NCBI GenBank assembly: GCA_016192105.1
Contig: JACPUV010000025.1
Coordinates: 124,001 to 188,000, forward strand
Direction of reading: 5' to 3'
From: Sphingobacteriales bacterium
Lineage (GTDB): Bacteria; Bacteroidota; Bacteroidia; Chitinophagales; Chitinophagaceae
DNA length: 64,000 bases
Position 1 is the first letter of the stretch. Every line of letters begins with the position of its first letter. The translations under genes were made by a program, and so were the position numbers. Shown piece after piece: positions 15,594 through 25,414 of this stretch. Below the pieces are notes generated by a model. The model made no database searches and was not told where the DNA came from. It was given only the letters and a program-made list of their open reading frames with translations.

Positions 15594-17282
15594 ATGATGA
15601 AGAAGACCTTGTACCCGTTAGTGAATATTCTTTTTACCGGGATCCTGTTCATTTCCTGCAAGGGAAACGGGCAGCCCGCAGATACTGTATCGGTCAGTCC
15701 CGAAGACCTGGCGAAGAAAACCACCCTGCTGATCAGCGAGCGCCTGCAAAAGGCCATAACTGACAGCGGCAAGATAGAAGACTCCGGTCTTGTGTTGATA
15801 CAGCCGGAATTGGTCCGCCGGGTTTACCAACGAACAGATTTTTCTCCTTTCTGGAGCCGTGGTCAGAACTGGTTACCCGAAGCGGATTCCCTTTACCATT
15901 TTATCCGGGATTCCCGTTTGTTCGGGTTGTTCCCGGAAGAATATCATATCACTGAACTAAAATTGATCCGGGAACGGATCGCGGCAGACAGCCTGGCAAA
16001 AGAAGACCGGAAAGATGCAAAATGGTGGGCAACGGCGGACCTCCTGTTTACAGATGCTTTTGCACGGATCGTCAAAGATGTAAAACTGGGGCGCTTGCCG
16101 CAGGACAGTGTCAGCCTGCGCAAAGATTCTGTACTGAAGGATGAATTTTACCTGTCCCGGTTTGATGAAATCAAGCAAAAGGGGATTGCAGCGGTGGTGC
16201 GTTCCCTGGAACCTTCGGTCCGGGGCTACCAGTTGCTCAAAGCAGCGATCCCCAATTTCCTGGCCCGGGCAGATTATAAAACATATACCAGGGTCCCATA
16301 CCCCGAAAAGGATCAGCAGCGGTTTAACCAGTTTCTTCAAAAAAGACTGTATGAGGAAGGTTTAATCGGGTATGACAGCATACCGGCAGATTCGGCCAGG
16401 CTGGCCGAAGCGGTAAAATTATTTCAAAAGAAAAGAGGTATTACCGTGGATGGAAAGGCCGGGGAGGGTACTGTCCGGATGCTGAATACGGATGACCGGG
16501 AAAAATTTGCCCGGATCGCGATCAGCCTGGACAAATACAAGCAGTTACCTGAAAAAATGCCCTCCAACTATATCTGGGTAAATACTTCTGCAAATTATAT
16601 GGAAGTAGTGGAGGGGAATGAAGTGAAATTCAGTTCAAAAGTGATCAGCGGGAAAGCCAAAACACGAACCCCGTTGCTGACAAGTGCTGTATCCTCTCTC
16701 ATCACTTACCCGCAATGGGTTCCCCCGCTCAGTATTATTTTGAAGGAAATTCTGCCGGCTGTAAAAAAGAACCCGGGCTACCTGGCGCGGAAGGGTTTCA
16801 GCCTGGTGGACAAAGACGGGAATGAAGTGGATCCCTATAGTGTGGACTGGTCAAAATACAGCAAAGGGATTCCGTACCGGGTGGTGCAGGGAAGCGGGGA
16901 TGCCAATGCCCTGGGGATAATGAAATTTGTTTTTGATAATAAATACGCGGTTTACCTGCATGATACCAACCAGCGCTACCTGTTTGCCAGTGCCATGCGT
17001 TCCCTGAGCCATGGTTGTGTGCGGGTGCAGGAATGGGAAAAACTGACCTGGTACCTCCTGCGGAACGACAGTAGCCAGGTGGGAGGCCGTTCCGTCACCC
17101 GGATCGATTCTGTAAAATCCTGGCTGAAAAGCAAGCAGAAAAAGACCATTAGCCTTCGGAACAGATTGCCGGTCTTTATCCGGTATTTTACCTGCGAGGG
17201 GCAAAAAGGGAGTGTTGTTTTTTATGATGATGTGTACGGCGAGGATAAAAGCCTGCGGGAACGTTTTTTCAGGAATAAATAA
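15594..17282 (+). CDS. L,D-transpeptidase lipoprotein (YcbB/LdtD-like)
   Basis: The enzyme forms 3-3 cross-links in peptidoglycan or attaches proteins to it, in the periplasm. The 562-residue product begins with a lipoprotein-type signal (MMKKTLYPLV...GILFISC, acylated Cys near 22). A long scaffold domain follows (about 45-240), then a peptidoglycan-binding helix bundle (about 255-300, with LFQKKRGITVDGKAGEGT) and a YkuD catalytic domain (about 325-510). The active-site motif is HDTNQRYLFA followed by LSHGCVRV, with Cys475 as nucleophile and the essential His and Arg around it. The C-terminal 60 residues extend past the usual domain end. Two ATG codons in tandem (15594, 15597) are possible starts. 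Confidence 0.93.
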   Translation: MMKKTLYPLVNILFTGILFISCKGNGQPADTVSVSPEDLAKKTTLLISERLQKAITDSGKIEDSGLVLIQPELVRRVYQRTDFSPFWSRGQNWLPEADSLYHFIRDSRLFGLFPEEYHITELKLIRERIAADSLAKEDRKDAKWWATADLLFTDAFARIVKDVKLGRLPQDSVSLRKDSVLKDEFYLSRFDEIKQKGIAAVVRSLEPSVRGYQLLKAAIPNFLARADYKTYTRVPYPEKDQQRFNQFLQKRLYEEGLIGYDSIPADSARLAEAVKLFQKKRGITVDGKAGEGTVRMLNTDDREKFARIAISLDKYKQLPEKMPSNYIWVNTSANYMEVVEGNEVKFSSKVISGKAKTRTPLLTSAVSSLITYPQWVPPLSIILKEILPAVKKNPGYLARKGFSLVDKDGNEVDPYSVDWSKYSKGIPYRVVQGSGDANALGIMKFVFDNKYAVYLHDTNQRYLFASAMRSLSHGCVRVQEWEKLTWYLLRNDSSQVGGRSVTRIDSVKSWLKSKQKKTISLRNRLPVFIRYFTCEGQKGSVVFYDDVYGEDKSLRERFFRNK

Positions 17283-17402
17283 GCCAAACCGGCCCCCGGC
17301 CGGGCGAAGCGGCTGCCCAAACTCTCTTTTTTTTAAAAAAACGTCTCCCAAACCCGTGAATATTAACTAAATAATTTATTTTAGGATATTGAACATACCT
17401 GT

Positions 17403-17410
17403 TATTTTTG
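17403..17410 (+). promoter_or_regulatory. Promoter -7 element TATTTTTG before OmpA/TSP3 gene
   Basis: The 8-mer matches TAnnTTTG and lies 27 bp before the ATG at 17438. The -33 region is T-rich without a clear TTTG. Confidence 0.45.
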
Positions 17411-17437
17411 CTGTGATTAAAACCAAACTATCTCTTT

Positions 17438-18772
17438 ATGAAGAAGATATTATCTGCTATTATTGCATTGTATCTGATCGTACCTGCTGTTAAAGCCCAG
17501 GATGATGAAATCAGGCCCAAAGCCATTGGTGTTAGTTTTTTTCTGAATGACTTTATTACGCCTGACCGGATCCGCACCACTTCCCTGAGCCAGGTGATCA
17601 GCAGTAAGCGGTTTGCCAAAATTAAAGAGATGGCTCCGGGTATGGCAGTTACCTATTTCAAAGGAGTCCGGAAGCATATCGATGTTGCCGCCTCGCTGGG
17701 TGCATCTTTCCTCCGCTACCCGATGCCGAACAAGAGTTTTTCGGATAACAGTCTCCTGCTGGAAGCCAACGCTTCCCTGAACCTGAAACTGACCACTGAA
17801 AAATACTGGGTGCAGCCTTACCTGGTTGCCGGGGTAGGCGCTCATAAATACCGTGGATATTACGGAGCTTTTCTGCCCCTGGGCCTGGGTGTGAAAGTGA
17901 ACCTGCTGGATGAGGCGCACTTGTTTATTATGTCCACTTACCGTGTTCCGGTTACCAATGAAACAGCCAATTATCATTTACAGCACAGCATTGGAATTGC
18001 CGGACGCCTGGGTAAGAAAAAAGAACCCGTCGTGATCGAAGCGCCCCGTCCCCCTGCTGATACAGATGCTGACGGAATTATCGACAGCCTGGATAAATGC
18101 CCGACCGTAAAGGGAATTGAAAAATACCAGGGTTGTCCCATTCCCGACACGGATAAAGATGGTATCAATGATGAAGAAGATAAATGCCCCACTGTCCCGG
18201 GCCTGGCACGTTACAAAGGATGCCCGATCCCCGATACAGATAAGGATGGAATTAATGATGAAGAAGATAAATGTCCCACTGTAGCAGGTGTGGCCCGTTA
18301 CCAGGGCTGCCCGGTACCGGATACGGACGGAGACGGTGTGAATGACGAGGAAGACAAATGTGTAACGGTTCCTGGTGTGAAAGAAAACTTTGGCTGCCCG
18401 GTGATCACAGAGGAAGTAAAGCAAAAAGTTAACATGGCTGCCAAGAATATTCTCTTCGTTACAGGTAGTTCAAAACTGCAGAGCAAGTCATTCAAAGGAC
18501 TCAACGAAGTGGCACAGATCATGAAGGATAACCCTGCCATGAGCCTGAATGTGGACGGACATACGGATAATGTAGGGAACGATGATAAAAACCTTATCCT
18601 GAGCCAGGGCCGCGCTGATGCTGTTAAGACTTACCTGGCCGGAAAAGGAATTGATGCCGGGCGTATCACCGCTACCGGTTTTGGTGAAACCAAGCCCGTT
18701 GCAGATAATAAAACAGCTGCCGGCCGCCAGAAAAACCGCCGCTCTGAACTGACGCTGAGCTACTACAAGTAA
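17438..18772 (+). CDS. OmpA-family outer membrane protein with thrombospondin type 3 repeats
   Basis: The 444-residue protein has a signal peptide (1-21) and a beta-barrel-like N-terminal region (about 25-195). Residues 208-322 hold four thrombospondin type 3 calcium-binding repeats of the form DTDxDGxxDxxDKCP, each closed by a GCP turn. A C-terminal OmpA/MotB domain (about 335-444) contains VDGHTDNVGNDDKN and a terminal NRRSEL segment that binds peptidoglycan diaminopimelate. The product should link the outer membrane to the cell wall, with the acidic repeats acting as a calcium-stiffened spacer. It is a single-gene unit with its own promoter and terminator, as expected for an abundant porin-like protein. 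Confidence 0.94.
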   Translation: MKKILSAIIALYLIVPAVKAQDDEIRPKAIGVSFFLNDFITPDRIRTTSLSQVISSKRFAKIKEMAPGMAVTYFKGVRKHIDVAASLGASFLRYPMPNKSFSDNSLLLEANASLNLKLTTEKYWVQPYLVAGVGAHKYRGYYGAFLPLGLGVKVNLLDEAHLFIMSTYRVPVTNETANYHLQHSIGIAGRLGKKKEPVVIEAPRPPADTDADGIIDSLDKCPTVKGIEKYQGCPIPDTDKDGINDEEDKCPTVPGLARYKGCPIPDTDKDGINDEEDKCPTVAGVARYQGCPVPDTDGDGVNDEEDKCVTVPGVKENFGCPVITEEVKQKVNMAAKNILFVTGSSKLQSKSFKGLNEVAQIMKDNPAMSLNVDGHTDNVGNDDKNLILSQGRADAVKTYLAGKGIDAGRITATGFGETKPVADNKTAAGRQKNRRSELTLSYYK

Positions 18773-18794
18773 GCAATTACCTATAATAAAATTG

Positions 18795-18827
18795 AAAGTC
18801 CCCTTGTTACAGGGGACTTTTTTTATT
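18795..18827 (+). terminator. Rho-independent terminator after OmpA gene
   Basis: The perfect 9-bp stem AAAGTCCCC (18795-18803) / GGGGACTTT (18812-18820) is followed by a run of T. It could also serve the convergent cupin gene. Confidence 0.92.
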
Positions 18828-18839
18828 GCTGTAATATGA

Positions 18840-19382
18840 TCAGTATTTCACGTAGCGCTCCCGCAGTAATTTATCCAGCCCTTTTTGCCGGGCTTTTTTT
18901 GCCTGCTTCCTTAGTACAAATTCAAATAAACTCATCCAACCGGGCAGGTTGCTTTCACTGATAGCAAAAAGCCAGGCCAGCACCTGCCTGTCTTTCGGGA
19001 ACCCGTTTGGTTTGCATTGCCCGTCCCGGGCAAGTCCGTACCCGATTTGCAGTGACTCCTCGAATCCGCGGCTGGCAGGTCTCAATTCCACACGGAATGT
19101 ACAGGGTTTGCCGCTGCGGTTGCGGAACAGGTGGTTGATACCCGCTGCGGCCGTGGCCTTTTCTCCCGGTCTCAGTATCCGTAATTCCCTGCCCAATTGA
19201 ACCTGAACTTCACCCGACAGGCACTCAAACTGTTCTGAAAAGGTCTTATGATAATGCAGGCCAACCCCGCCACCGTCAGCCAGTTCCACTTCCACCAGGG
19301 TGCAGGCGTCCCCGGTTTCCGCGGCTGTTTTAAGAAACAGGACATGGTCTCTCTGGATGGGGTTGAATATTTTTCTTTCCAT
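18840..19382 (-). CDS. Cupin-domain protein
   Basis: The 180-residue protein has a double-stranded beta-helix of the cupin 2 type at about 30-105. Motif 1 reads GVGLHYHKTFSEQFECLSGE, with metal-ligand His and Glu positions. Motif 2 ends with GINHLFRNRSGKPC. The C-terminal half (about 110-180) is helical and Lys/Arg-rich at the end, and I do not recognise it as a domain. Cupins range from dioxygenases and isomerases to sensory proteins, so no reaction is assigned. It starts at ATG 19382 and is convergent with the OmpA gene. It is divergent from fusA across a 451-bp gap. Confidence 0.82.
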   Translation of the reverse strand: MERKIFNPIQRDHVLFLKTAAETGDACTLVEVELADGGGVGLHYHKTFSEQFECLSGEVQVQLGRELRILRPGEKATAAAGINHLFRNRSGKPCTFRVELRPASRGFEESLQIGYGLARDGQCKPNGFPKDRQVLAWLFAISESNLPGWMSLFEFVLRKQAKKARQKGLDKLLRERYVKY

Positions 19383-19547
19383 TCACACAGGTACGAGAAA
19401 AAAGCCTTCCGGGGATTGCGGTTTTAGCCGGACAGGCGGGCCCGCTCAGGTCTGACCGGCTGAAAAGGAGCCTGTTGCCGCTTCCGGTCTATTTTTCCAC
19501 AGTCCGGATTCTCTTATATTCAGGCTTTATTTTTCAGGAAATTCTTC

Positions 19548-19555
19548 TACCTTTG
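19548..19555 (+). promoter_or_regulatory. Promoter -7 element TACCTTTG for fusA
   Basis: The 8-mer matches TAnnTTTG exactly and is followed by GCGCC, the same TTTGC context seen at rpsJ. The start site would be near 19561, leaving a leader of about 270 nt before fusA. Confidence 0.55.
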
Positions 19556-19644
19556 CGCCGCCATTAGGTAAAACCACGGTTGTATTGAAAAGCGGAGTCA
19601 GGGGTTTTTCTTCAAGTGGCGGTCTATGAGAGTCTAATCTACCA

Positions 19645-19767
19645 TATCAGCTGATTGTTCCGTTTGCGGGAACCTTCTTTATTATCAGCTGATTTTCCAG
19701 AACAAAAAAAGTTGGGCAGCGAACAGAACCCTGAAGAGTGCGACGCAAGGGACGATGAGCAGGGTTC
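19645..19767 (+). promoter_or_regulatory. Structured fusA leader with duplicated palindrome and hairpins
   Basis: TATCAGCTGATT occurs twice, at 19645-19656 and 19683-19694; its core ATCAGCTGAT is a perfect palindrome, so the two copies can also pair with each other. Between them GTTCC-GTTTGCG-GGAAC (19656-19672) forms a small hairpin. Downstream, GAACCCTG (19726-19733) can pair with CAGGGTTC (19760-19767). Whether this is an RNA switch, a protein-binding leader or a DNA operator pair cannot be told from one sequence. Confidence 0.5.
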
Positions 19768-19833
19768 AGAACGAGGACAACCAAAAATATTCAAACCCGA
19801 AAAACATAAAAACAAAACAACAAACAAATAGTC

Positions 19834-21978
19834 ATGGCCGATTTAAAATTTCAAAGAAACTTTGGTATCGCCGCCCACATTGATGCGGGTAAAACCACTA
19901 CAACGGAGCGTATCCTCCGTTATACCGGTATGATTCACCGGATCGGGGAGGTGCATGATGGTGCCGCCACTACCGACTGGATGGAACAGGAAAAAGAAAG
20001 AGGGATCACAATCACTTCTGCGGCGGTGAGCTGCCAGTGGAATTTCCCGACCGTGCTGGGTAAAGCAACTCCTGATACAAAGAAATATTCGTTTAATATA
20101 ATTGATACTCCGGGTCACGTGGACTTTACCGTGGAGGTAGAACGTTCTATGCGGGTGCTGGATGGCCTGATTGCCCTGTTCTCCGCTGTTGACGGGGTAG
20201 AGCCGCAGTCGGAGACCGTATGGCGCCAGGCCAACCGTTACGGGGTTCCCCGGATCGGGTTCGTGAATAAAATGGACCGGGCCGGTGCGGATTTCCTAAT
20301 GGTGGTAAAACAGGTGAAAGAAATGCTGGGTTCCAAAGCGGTTCCCCTGCAGTTGCCGATCGGTGCGGAGGATGATTTCAAAGGGGTGGTGGACCTGATC
20401 AAAATGAAAGGGATCATCTGGCATATGGAAACCGAAGGGATGACCTTTGATGAAATTGAAGTACCTGCCGATTTGCTGGAAGAAGCCCAGGAATGGAGAG
20501 CCAGCCTGGTGGAAGCCGTAGCGGAATATGACGACAGGCTGATGGAAAAATTCTTTGAGGATCCCAACAGCATCACCGAAGATGAAATGCATGAAGCCAT
20601 CCGGAAAGCTACGGTTGACCTGAGCATTGTCCCGATGATGTGTGGTTCTTCCTTTAAAAATAAAGGGGTGCAGACGGCCCTCGATGCGGTTTGCCGTTAT
20701 CTGCCTTCCCCGATCGATATTCCCGATACCGTGGGTACCAACCCGGACAGCGGTGAATCCGAAACCCGTAAAGCAGATCCGAAAGCTCCTTTTGCGGCAC
20801 TGGCTTTTAAGATCATGACTGACCCCTTTGTGGGCCGTCTCGCATTCTTCCGTTGCTATTCCGGTCATCTTGATGCCGGCTCTTATGTATTGAATGTACG
20901 GAGCGGTAAGAAAGAGCGGATCAGCCGGATCATGAAGATGTTTGCCAACAAGCAGAACCCGATTGATTTCATCGAAGCAGGTGATATTGGGGCAGCGGTA
21001 GGTTTCAAGGAGATCAAGACCGGTGATACCCTCTGTGATGAGAACCACCCGATCACCCTGGAAAACATGTTTATCCCCGAACCGGTTATTGCGGTTGCGG
21101 TAGAGCCGAAAACCCAGGCCGACGTGGACAAAATGGGTATGGCCATTGCCAAACTCGTGGAAGAAGATCCCACACTCCGTGTGAATACCGACGAGGATAC
21201 CGGCCAAACGATCCTGCGTGGAATGGGTGAACTGCACCTGGAGATCATCATCGACCGGATGCGCCGTGAATTTAAAGTGGAAGTGAACCAGGGTGCCCCC
21301 CAGGTGGCCTATAAAGAGGCCTTCCAGGCTACCATTGAACACCGTGAGACCCTGAAGAAGCAAACAGGTGGACGCGGTAAGTTCGCCGACATCCAGTTCA
21401 GTCTCGGACCGGTGGATGCAGAATGGAAAACCGAAAATCCCGATAAGCATTACCAGTTTGTAAACGACCTGTTCGGCGGATCCATTCCCCGTGAATTTGT
21501 TCCGGCGATCCAGAAGGGTTTTGAGCAGGCGATGACTACCGGTGTGCTGGCCAATTACCCGGTTGATAACATGAAGATCCGTGTATTTGATGGCAGCTTC
21601 CACGCGGTGGATTCTGATTCTATGTCTTTCGAACTTTGCGCCAAGCAGGGCTTCCGTGAAGCAGCGAGAAAGGCCAAGCCTGTATTGCTGGAGCCGATCA
21701 TGAAAGTGGAGGTTATCACACCCGCCCAGTACATGGGTGATGTGACCGGTGACCTGAACCGCCGCCGGGGTATGCTGGAAGGGATGGATACCCGTGCCGG
21801 TGCGGAAGTGATCAAGGCCAAAGTGCCACTGAGCGAAATGTTCGGGTATGTAACCCAATTGCGTTCCCTGAGTTCTGGCCGTGCTTCCTCCACGATGGAA
21901 TTCTCTCATTACAATCCCGCGCCGACGAATATCGCTGAAGAAGTGATTGCAAAGGTGAAGGGGAAAGTAAACGCATAA
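19834..21978 (+). CDS. fusA: Elongation factor G
   Basis: EF-G is the GTPase that drives tRNA-mRNA translocation and, with RRF, ribosome recycling. The 714-residue protein shows all GTP-binding motifs: AHIDAGKT (14-21), the switch I segment [16 protein letters not shown], and NKMD. Domains II-V follow, with the conserved domain IV loop in the GGRGKFADI region. The length is normal. In many bacteria fusA sits between rpsG and tuf or rpsJ in the str operon. Here it is alone, with its own promoter, a 270-nt leader and a terminator. Two unrelated genes separate it from rpsJ. Confidence 0.97.
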   Translation: MADLKFQRNFGIAAHIDAGKTTTTERILRYTGMIHRIGEVHDGAATTDWMEQEKERGITITSAAVSCQWNFPTVLGKATPDTKKYSFNIIDTPGHVDFTVEVERSMRVLDGLIALFSAVDGVEPQSETVWRQANRYGVPRIGFVNKMDRAGADFLMVVKQVKEMLGSKAVPLQLPIGAEDDFKGVVDLIKMKGIIWHMETEGMTFDEIEVPADLLEEAQEWRASLVEAVAEYDDRLMEKFFEDPNSITEDEMHEAIRKATVDLSIVPMMCGSSFKNKGVQTALDAVCRYLPSPIDIPDTVGTNPDSGESETRKADPKAPFAALAFKIMTDPFVGRLAFFRCYSGHLDAGSYVLNVRSGKKERISRIMKMFANKQNPIDFIEAGDIGAAVGFKEIKTGDTLCDENHPITLENMFIPEPVIAVAVEPKTQADVDKMGMAIAKLVEEDPTLRVNTDEDTGQTILRGMGELHLEIIIDRMRREFKVEVNQGAPQVAYKEAFQATIEHRETLKKQTGGRGKFADIQFSLGPVDAEWKTENPDKHYQFVNDLFGGSIPREFVPAIQKGFEQAMTTGVLANYPVDNMKIRVFDGSFHAVDSDSMSFELCAKQGFREAARKAKPVLLEPIMKVEVITPAQYMGDVTGDLNRRRGMLEGMDTRAGAEVIKAKVPLSEMFGYVTQLRSLSSGRASSTMEFSHYNPAPTNIAEEVIAKVKGKVNA

Positions 21979-22004
21979 AAAAATAAACTGATCTGATGGA
22001 TAAG

Positions 22005-22032
22005 ATCCTGCTCTCCGGGGCAGGATTTTTTT
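22005..22032 (+). terminator. Rho-independent terminator after fusA
   Basis: The 7-bp stem ATCCTGC (22005-22011) / GCAGGAT (22020-22026) with an 8-nt loop runs into seven T. It separates fusA transcription from the downstream genes. Confidence 0.85.
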
Positions 22033-22227
22033 CATTCAACCGGTCCGGTTTGGAAAGAAGCAGGCGTCTTCGCTTGGGCCGGATGAGGAAAGAAAGTTTA
22101 AAAAATTTAACCAGGATCAAGGGGGTATTACCTGTATGGCACCGTGTTTGCTGCATAAAATGCGGAATTCCCCGTTTTTATTCCATTTCCTGGAAAAGGC
22201 CTGATTCAAAGAGTATGAAGAACTACC

Positions 22228-23133
22228 TTAAAAGATTAAGGGCTCATCACTGGGCCCTTTTTCATTGAGCGGCCTTTTGAAAATATAGATACCTCCCCAG
22301 GCCGATGCCAGTAAATTAACCAGGTAGAACAGGAGGCTGATCAGCACGGCTGTCTCCGCGACCATCCCAAAATAAGCAGCCCCCTTCAGGAATACCAACT
22401 CACGGATCCCTAAGCCGCCGATCGTAAGGGGCAACACTGAAACCGCGGAAGAAACTAAGAACAGAAAGATGAAAGCGGTAGTTGAAGCCGGTACATCGAG
22501 GGCGGCCATCAGCAGATAAATGCAAATCACCTGTGCCAGTTGCACCAGTATGCCCAACAGGAGGCCGGGGCGGAATCCCGGAGCGAATTTGGGGAAGTAC
22601 TTTTTTAGGATAAAATAAAAAGCAGGGAGCGACAGCCCGGCAGCAGCCGTCAGGCCCCCTGGATATGCGGCGGGTAGAGGCACCATGAACGAATACAGGG
22701 CCAGGAGTAAGCCCAGTCCCAGTAAACCACTGAAGCGGTCGAGCAGCACGGCAGCCGTTGTATCCCGGTAAGGAACCCCGAATTTTTTTGTCAGCAGGAT
22801 CACTTTGTAGGCATCCCCGCTGATGGACCCGGGAAGGAACAGGTTATAAAACATGCCAAGCCAATAGAGGCGGATCGTTTCCCCCTGCGATAAATCAATC
22901 CGGATGTCCCGAAAAAAAATATTCAGCCGGACCGCTGCAATCATTTTAGAAATGATAAAAGCCAGCAGGGCCGGAAACAGGTAAGGCCATTTCGCTTTTT
23001 CCAGGGCGGTGCCGGCCCGGGCGAGATCGATCCGGCCGGATACATACCAGATGCATAGCAGGGTCACTGCTATTTTAAGCAGGGCTTCCGCCAATCTGCG
23101 AGTTGCAGAACTGATCCGGGGTGTTTTTTCCAT
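22228..23133 (-). CDS. Integral membrane protein of the lysylphosphatidylglycerol synthase transmembrane family
   Basis: The 301-residue protein has about eight membrane helices and the UPF0104/LPG synthase transmembrane-domain signatures. These include RLYWLGMFYNLFLPGSISGD (near 94-113), TTAAVLLDRFSGLLGLGLL, and the late LPLTIGGLGIRELVFL. It lacks the cytoplasmic lysyl-transferase domain of MprF, so it is a flippase-like or glycolipid-associated membrane protein of unknown substrate. The ATG at 23133 is preferred over a TTG seven codons upstream. It is divergent from the beta-helix gene (35 bp between starts). Its 3' end overlaps a hairpin that looks like a terminator on the opposite strand. 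Confidence 0.83.
   Translation of the reverse strand: MEKTPRISSATRRLAEALLKIAVTLLCIWYVSGRIDLARAGTALEKAKWPYLFPALLAFIISKMIAAVRLNIFFRDIRIDLSQGETIRLYWLGMFYNLFLPGSISGDAYKVILLTKKFGVPYRDTTAAVLLDRFSGLLGLGLLLALYSFMVPLPAAYPGGLTAAAGLSLPAFYFILKKYFPKFAPGFRPGLLLGILVQLAQVICIYLLMAALDVPASTTAFIFLFLVSSAVSVLPLTIGGLGIRELVFLKGAAYFGMVAETAVLISLLFYLVNLLASAWGGIYIFKRPLNEKGPSDEPLIF
22238..22263 (+). terminator. Terminator-like hairpin overlapping the 3' end of the membrane protein gene
   Basis: AAGGGC (22238-22243) pairs with GCCCTT (22254-22259) and is followed by T on the plus strand. It lies inside the last codons of the minus-strand gene and may act as a second stop for fusA read-through. Confidence 0.5.
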
Positions 23134-23168
23134 TATTACCGTAAATTGATGCAAGTAAATCCAAAACG

Positions 23169-25328
23169 ATGATAAAAAGAATTCTGTTGCTGTTGGTACT
23201 GTGCCCGTCCCTTTTTACAGCTGCACAGGAAATGCCGTTGCAGGCCGGGATGAAGATCAGCCGGACGGTACAGATCAAAAAAGGAGTGTACCGGCTGGAT
23301 GCCCCTGCCGATACATCAAAGCCGGTACTGCTGATCGAGGGGGATAACCTGGTTATTGATTTTAACGCGGCTGAATTAACAGGAAGTAACGGAGAGAAAA
23401 CACCGGATGAATTTTTCGGGATTGCCATCCTGGTCCGGAACAGTAAAAACATTACGATTAAAAACCTGAAAGCCCGGGGCTATAAAGTAGCCCTGCTGGC
23501 CCGTAATGTGGAACAGCTGACACTGGAGCAATGTGATTTCAGCTATAATTATCGTCCGCATTTGAACAGCACGCAGGAAAAGGAAGACCTGTCCGACTGG
23601 TTAAGTTACCATCATAATGAAAAGGATGAATGGTTGCGGTATGGGGCGGCGATGTATTTGCGGAATTGTGACAGGGCCCTGATTCGGAATTGCCGGGTCA
23701 CCGGAGGACAGAATGCGTTGCTGATGATGGAATCGGATCACGGAAAGATATATAACAATGATTTTTCTTTTAATTCCGGTATTGGGATCGGGTTGTACCG
23801 GTGCAATGCCAATGAATTTTCTTTCAACCGGCTCAATTTTAATGTAAGAGGCTACAGTCATGGGGTGTATAACCGCGGTCAGGACAGTGCGGGTTTCCTG
23901 GTGTATGAACAAAGTAATTATAATGTTTTCTATAAGAACTCCGCCACCCATAGCGGGGATGGATTTTTCCTCTGGGCGGGACAGGCCACAATGGATACCG
24001 GGGAGGGCGGGTGTAATGATAATGTAATCATGGAAAACGATTTTTCCTATGCACCCACCAATGGGGTGGAGGTTACATTCAGCCGGGTGGCGGTAACCGG
24101 TAACCGGATCTTTGAATGTGACCACGGTATCTGGGGCGGGTACAGTTATTCTTCTAAATTCTGCAATAACCAGTTTCGGGATAACCGGATTGCCATTGCT
24201 ATCGAGCACGGGCTGCACAATGAGATTTCGTACAATCTTTTTTCGAAGGACAAGGAAGCGATCCGGCTCTGGTCAGGGAAACAGCAGTCGCCGGACTGGG
24301 GGTATGTAAAACACCGCGATACACGCAGTGCGGATTATATTATTGCGATGAACAGTTTCAACCAGCACTCCCTGGTGCTGAATCTTACCCGGACGGACAG
24401 CCTGCGCATTGCGGAAAACACCTATTCGGGAGAAAACAAGTGGAAACTGGATTCGACCGTGACGAATATTGATACCAGCGAAGTTGATCTGTTGGATACG
24501 GCTGCCACACTGCCGGATATAGAGAACCCGGCGGATCCTTTTAAAGGCAATGGAAAACTGGCAGGCCGCAAAAATATCCTTATCACAGAATGGGGACCCT
24601 ATGATTTCAGATCGCCCATTATCTGGAATACCAACCCGACCGATACTTCAGCTGAAATGAAATTTGACCTGCTGGGTCCCAAGGGGAAATGGAAGGTAAA
24701 AAGTTTCAGCGGGGTGGAGGCGATTTCGGCTATGAACGGCGAATTCCCGGCCCATATTACGGCGAGGAAAGTAAAAGCGTCCCGGACGGATATCCGTGTT
24801 GAACTGGAATATACCGGGGAGGCGATTACGACGCCATTTGGGGAAAAACGAAAGGCCGGGCAGCCCTGGAATTTCCGGTTCCGGAAGTTTTTTCAGCCGA
24901 TCGACTGGGACCTGGCCTGGTATGCTTTTGATTCAATGTCCAACCCGGTAAAATACCCGGAGTATATGCTGCAGCTGGACAAAATACCGCCGGTCCGGGA
25001 GGAAAATACTGACCGGATCGACTATGCCTGGTGGGGTGGGATCCGGGCAGGGGAGAAGCAGTACCCTCAATTTATAACCATCGGGAATGGCAGTGCAAAA
25101 ATCCCGGAAGGGAATTATGAGCTTTCGGTAACCTGGGATGATGCGGTCAGGCTATGGGTGGACGGGGAATTGCTGCTGGATGAGTGGGAACCGGCCAACT
25201 ACAAATCCGACGAATCCCCGAACCGGAAAATAAAACTCTATTTAAATGGAAATCATACTTTTAGGGTGGAGCATGTGGAATTGGGCGGTTTTGCCACCCT
25301 GGGCCTGCAATTGCGGAAACTCGACTAA
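23169..25328 (+). CDS. Secreted right-handed beta-helix protein with PA14-like C-terminal domain
   Basis: The 719-residue protein has a signal peptide (about 1-19, ending TAAQ). Residues about 60-420 carry regularly spaced NosD/pectate-lyase-type repeats, for example NSKNITIKNLKARGYKVALL and NCDRALIRNCRVTGGQNALL. These build a parallel beta-helix typical of carbohydrate-binding or -cleaving proteins. A linker domain (about 470-580) leads to a C-terminal region whose phrase NYELSVTWDDAVRLWVDGEL resembles PA14 or a related glycan-binding beta sandwich. No T9SS domain is present. A periplasmic or surface polysaccharide function is likely, but the reaction is unknown. It lies between fusA and rpsJ with no terminator after it. 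Confidence 0.82.
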   Translation: MIKRILLLLVLCPSLFTAAQEMPLQAGMKISRTVQIKKGVYRLDAPADTSKPVLLIEGDNLVIDFNAAELTGSNGEKTPDEFFGIAILVRNSKNITIKNLKARGYKVALLARNVEQLTLEQCDFSYNYRPHLNSTQEKEDLSDWLSYHHNEKDEWLRYGAAMYLRNCDRALIRNCRVTGGQNALLMMESDHGKIYNNDFSFNSGIGIGLYRCNANEFSFNRLNFNVRGYSHGVYNRGQDSAGFLVYEQSNYNVFYKNSATHSGDGFFLWAGQATMDTGEGGCNDNVIMENDFSYAPTNGVEVTFSRVAVTGNRIFECDHGIWGGYSYSSKFCNNQFRDNRIAIAIEHGLHNEISYNLFSKDKEAIRLWSGKQQSPDWGYVKHRDTRSADYIIAMNSFNQHSLVLNLTRTDSLRIAENTYSGENKWKLDSTVTNIDTSEVDLLDTAATLPDIENPADPFKGNGKLAGRKNILITEWGPYDFRSPIIWNTNPTDTSAEMKFDLLGPKGKWKVKSFSGVEAISAMNGEFPAHITARKVKASRTDIRVELEYTGEAITTPFGEKRKAGQPWNFRFRKFFQPIDWDLAWYAFDSMSNPVKYPEYMLQLDKIPPVREENTDRIDYAWWGGIRAGEKQYPQFITIGNGSAKIPEGNYELSVTWDDAVRLWVDGELLLDEWEPANYKSDESPNRKIKLYLNGNHTFRVEHVELGGFATLGLQLRKLD

Positions 25329-25382
25329 TTAACAGCTGGGGAAAAGAGTTTGTCCACAGGCTATAAAATTCTTTCCCAACTA

Positions 25383-25414
25383 TTTGGAAGGTATATCCTT
25401 CGCCCTTACCTTTG
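25383..25414 (+). promoter_or_regulatory. S10 operon promoter TTTG-N20-TACCTTTG
   Basis: A complete Bacteroidota promoter: the -33 element TTTG (25383-25386), a 20-bp spacer and the -7 element TACCTTTG (25407-25414). Transcription would begin near 25420, about 25 nt before the rpsJ ATG. This is the best-formed promoter in the window. Confidence 0.8.

Larger units (their letters stand above)
19383..19833. other. 451-bp intergenic region: fusA promoter and long leader
   Basis: No gene, tRNA or small ORF is convincing here. The left 165 bp show nothing recognisable. A promoter -7 element lies at 19548-19555. The remaining 278 bp are a long untranslated leader for fusA that contains a repeated palindrome, two hairpins and an A-rich stretch just before the ATG. 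Confidence 0.7.

Noticed and set aside
20296..22035. 579-residue minus-strand ORF
   Set aside because: Antisense of fusA, long only because of codon bias; extends through the fusA terminator.
21996..22268. Small plus-strand ORF after fusA
   Set aside because: Begins inside the fusA terminator stem and ends in another hairpin; no conserved sequence or start context.
25329..25380. DnaA-box-like TTGTCCACA near 25353
   Set aside because: A single 1-mismatch box with no cluster, no dnaA/dnaN and no A/T-rich unwinding element, so not an origin.
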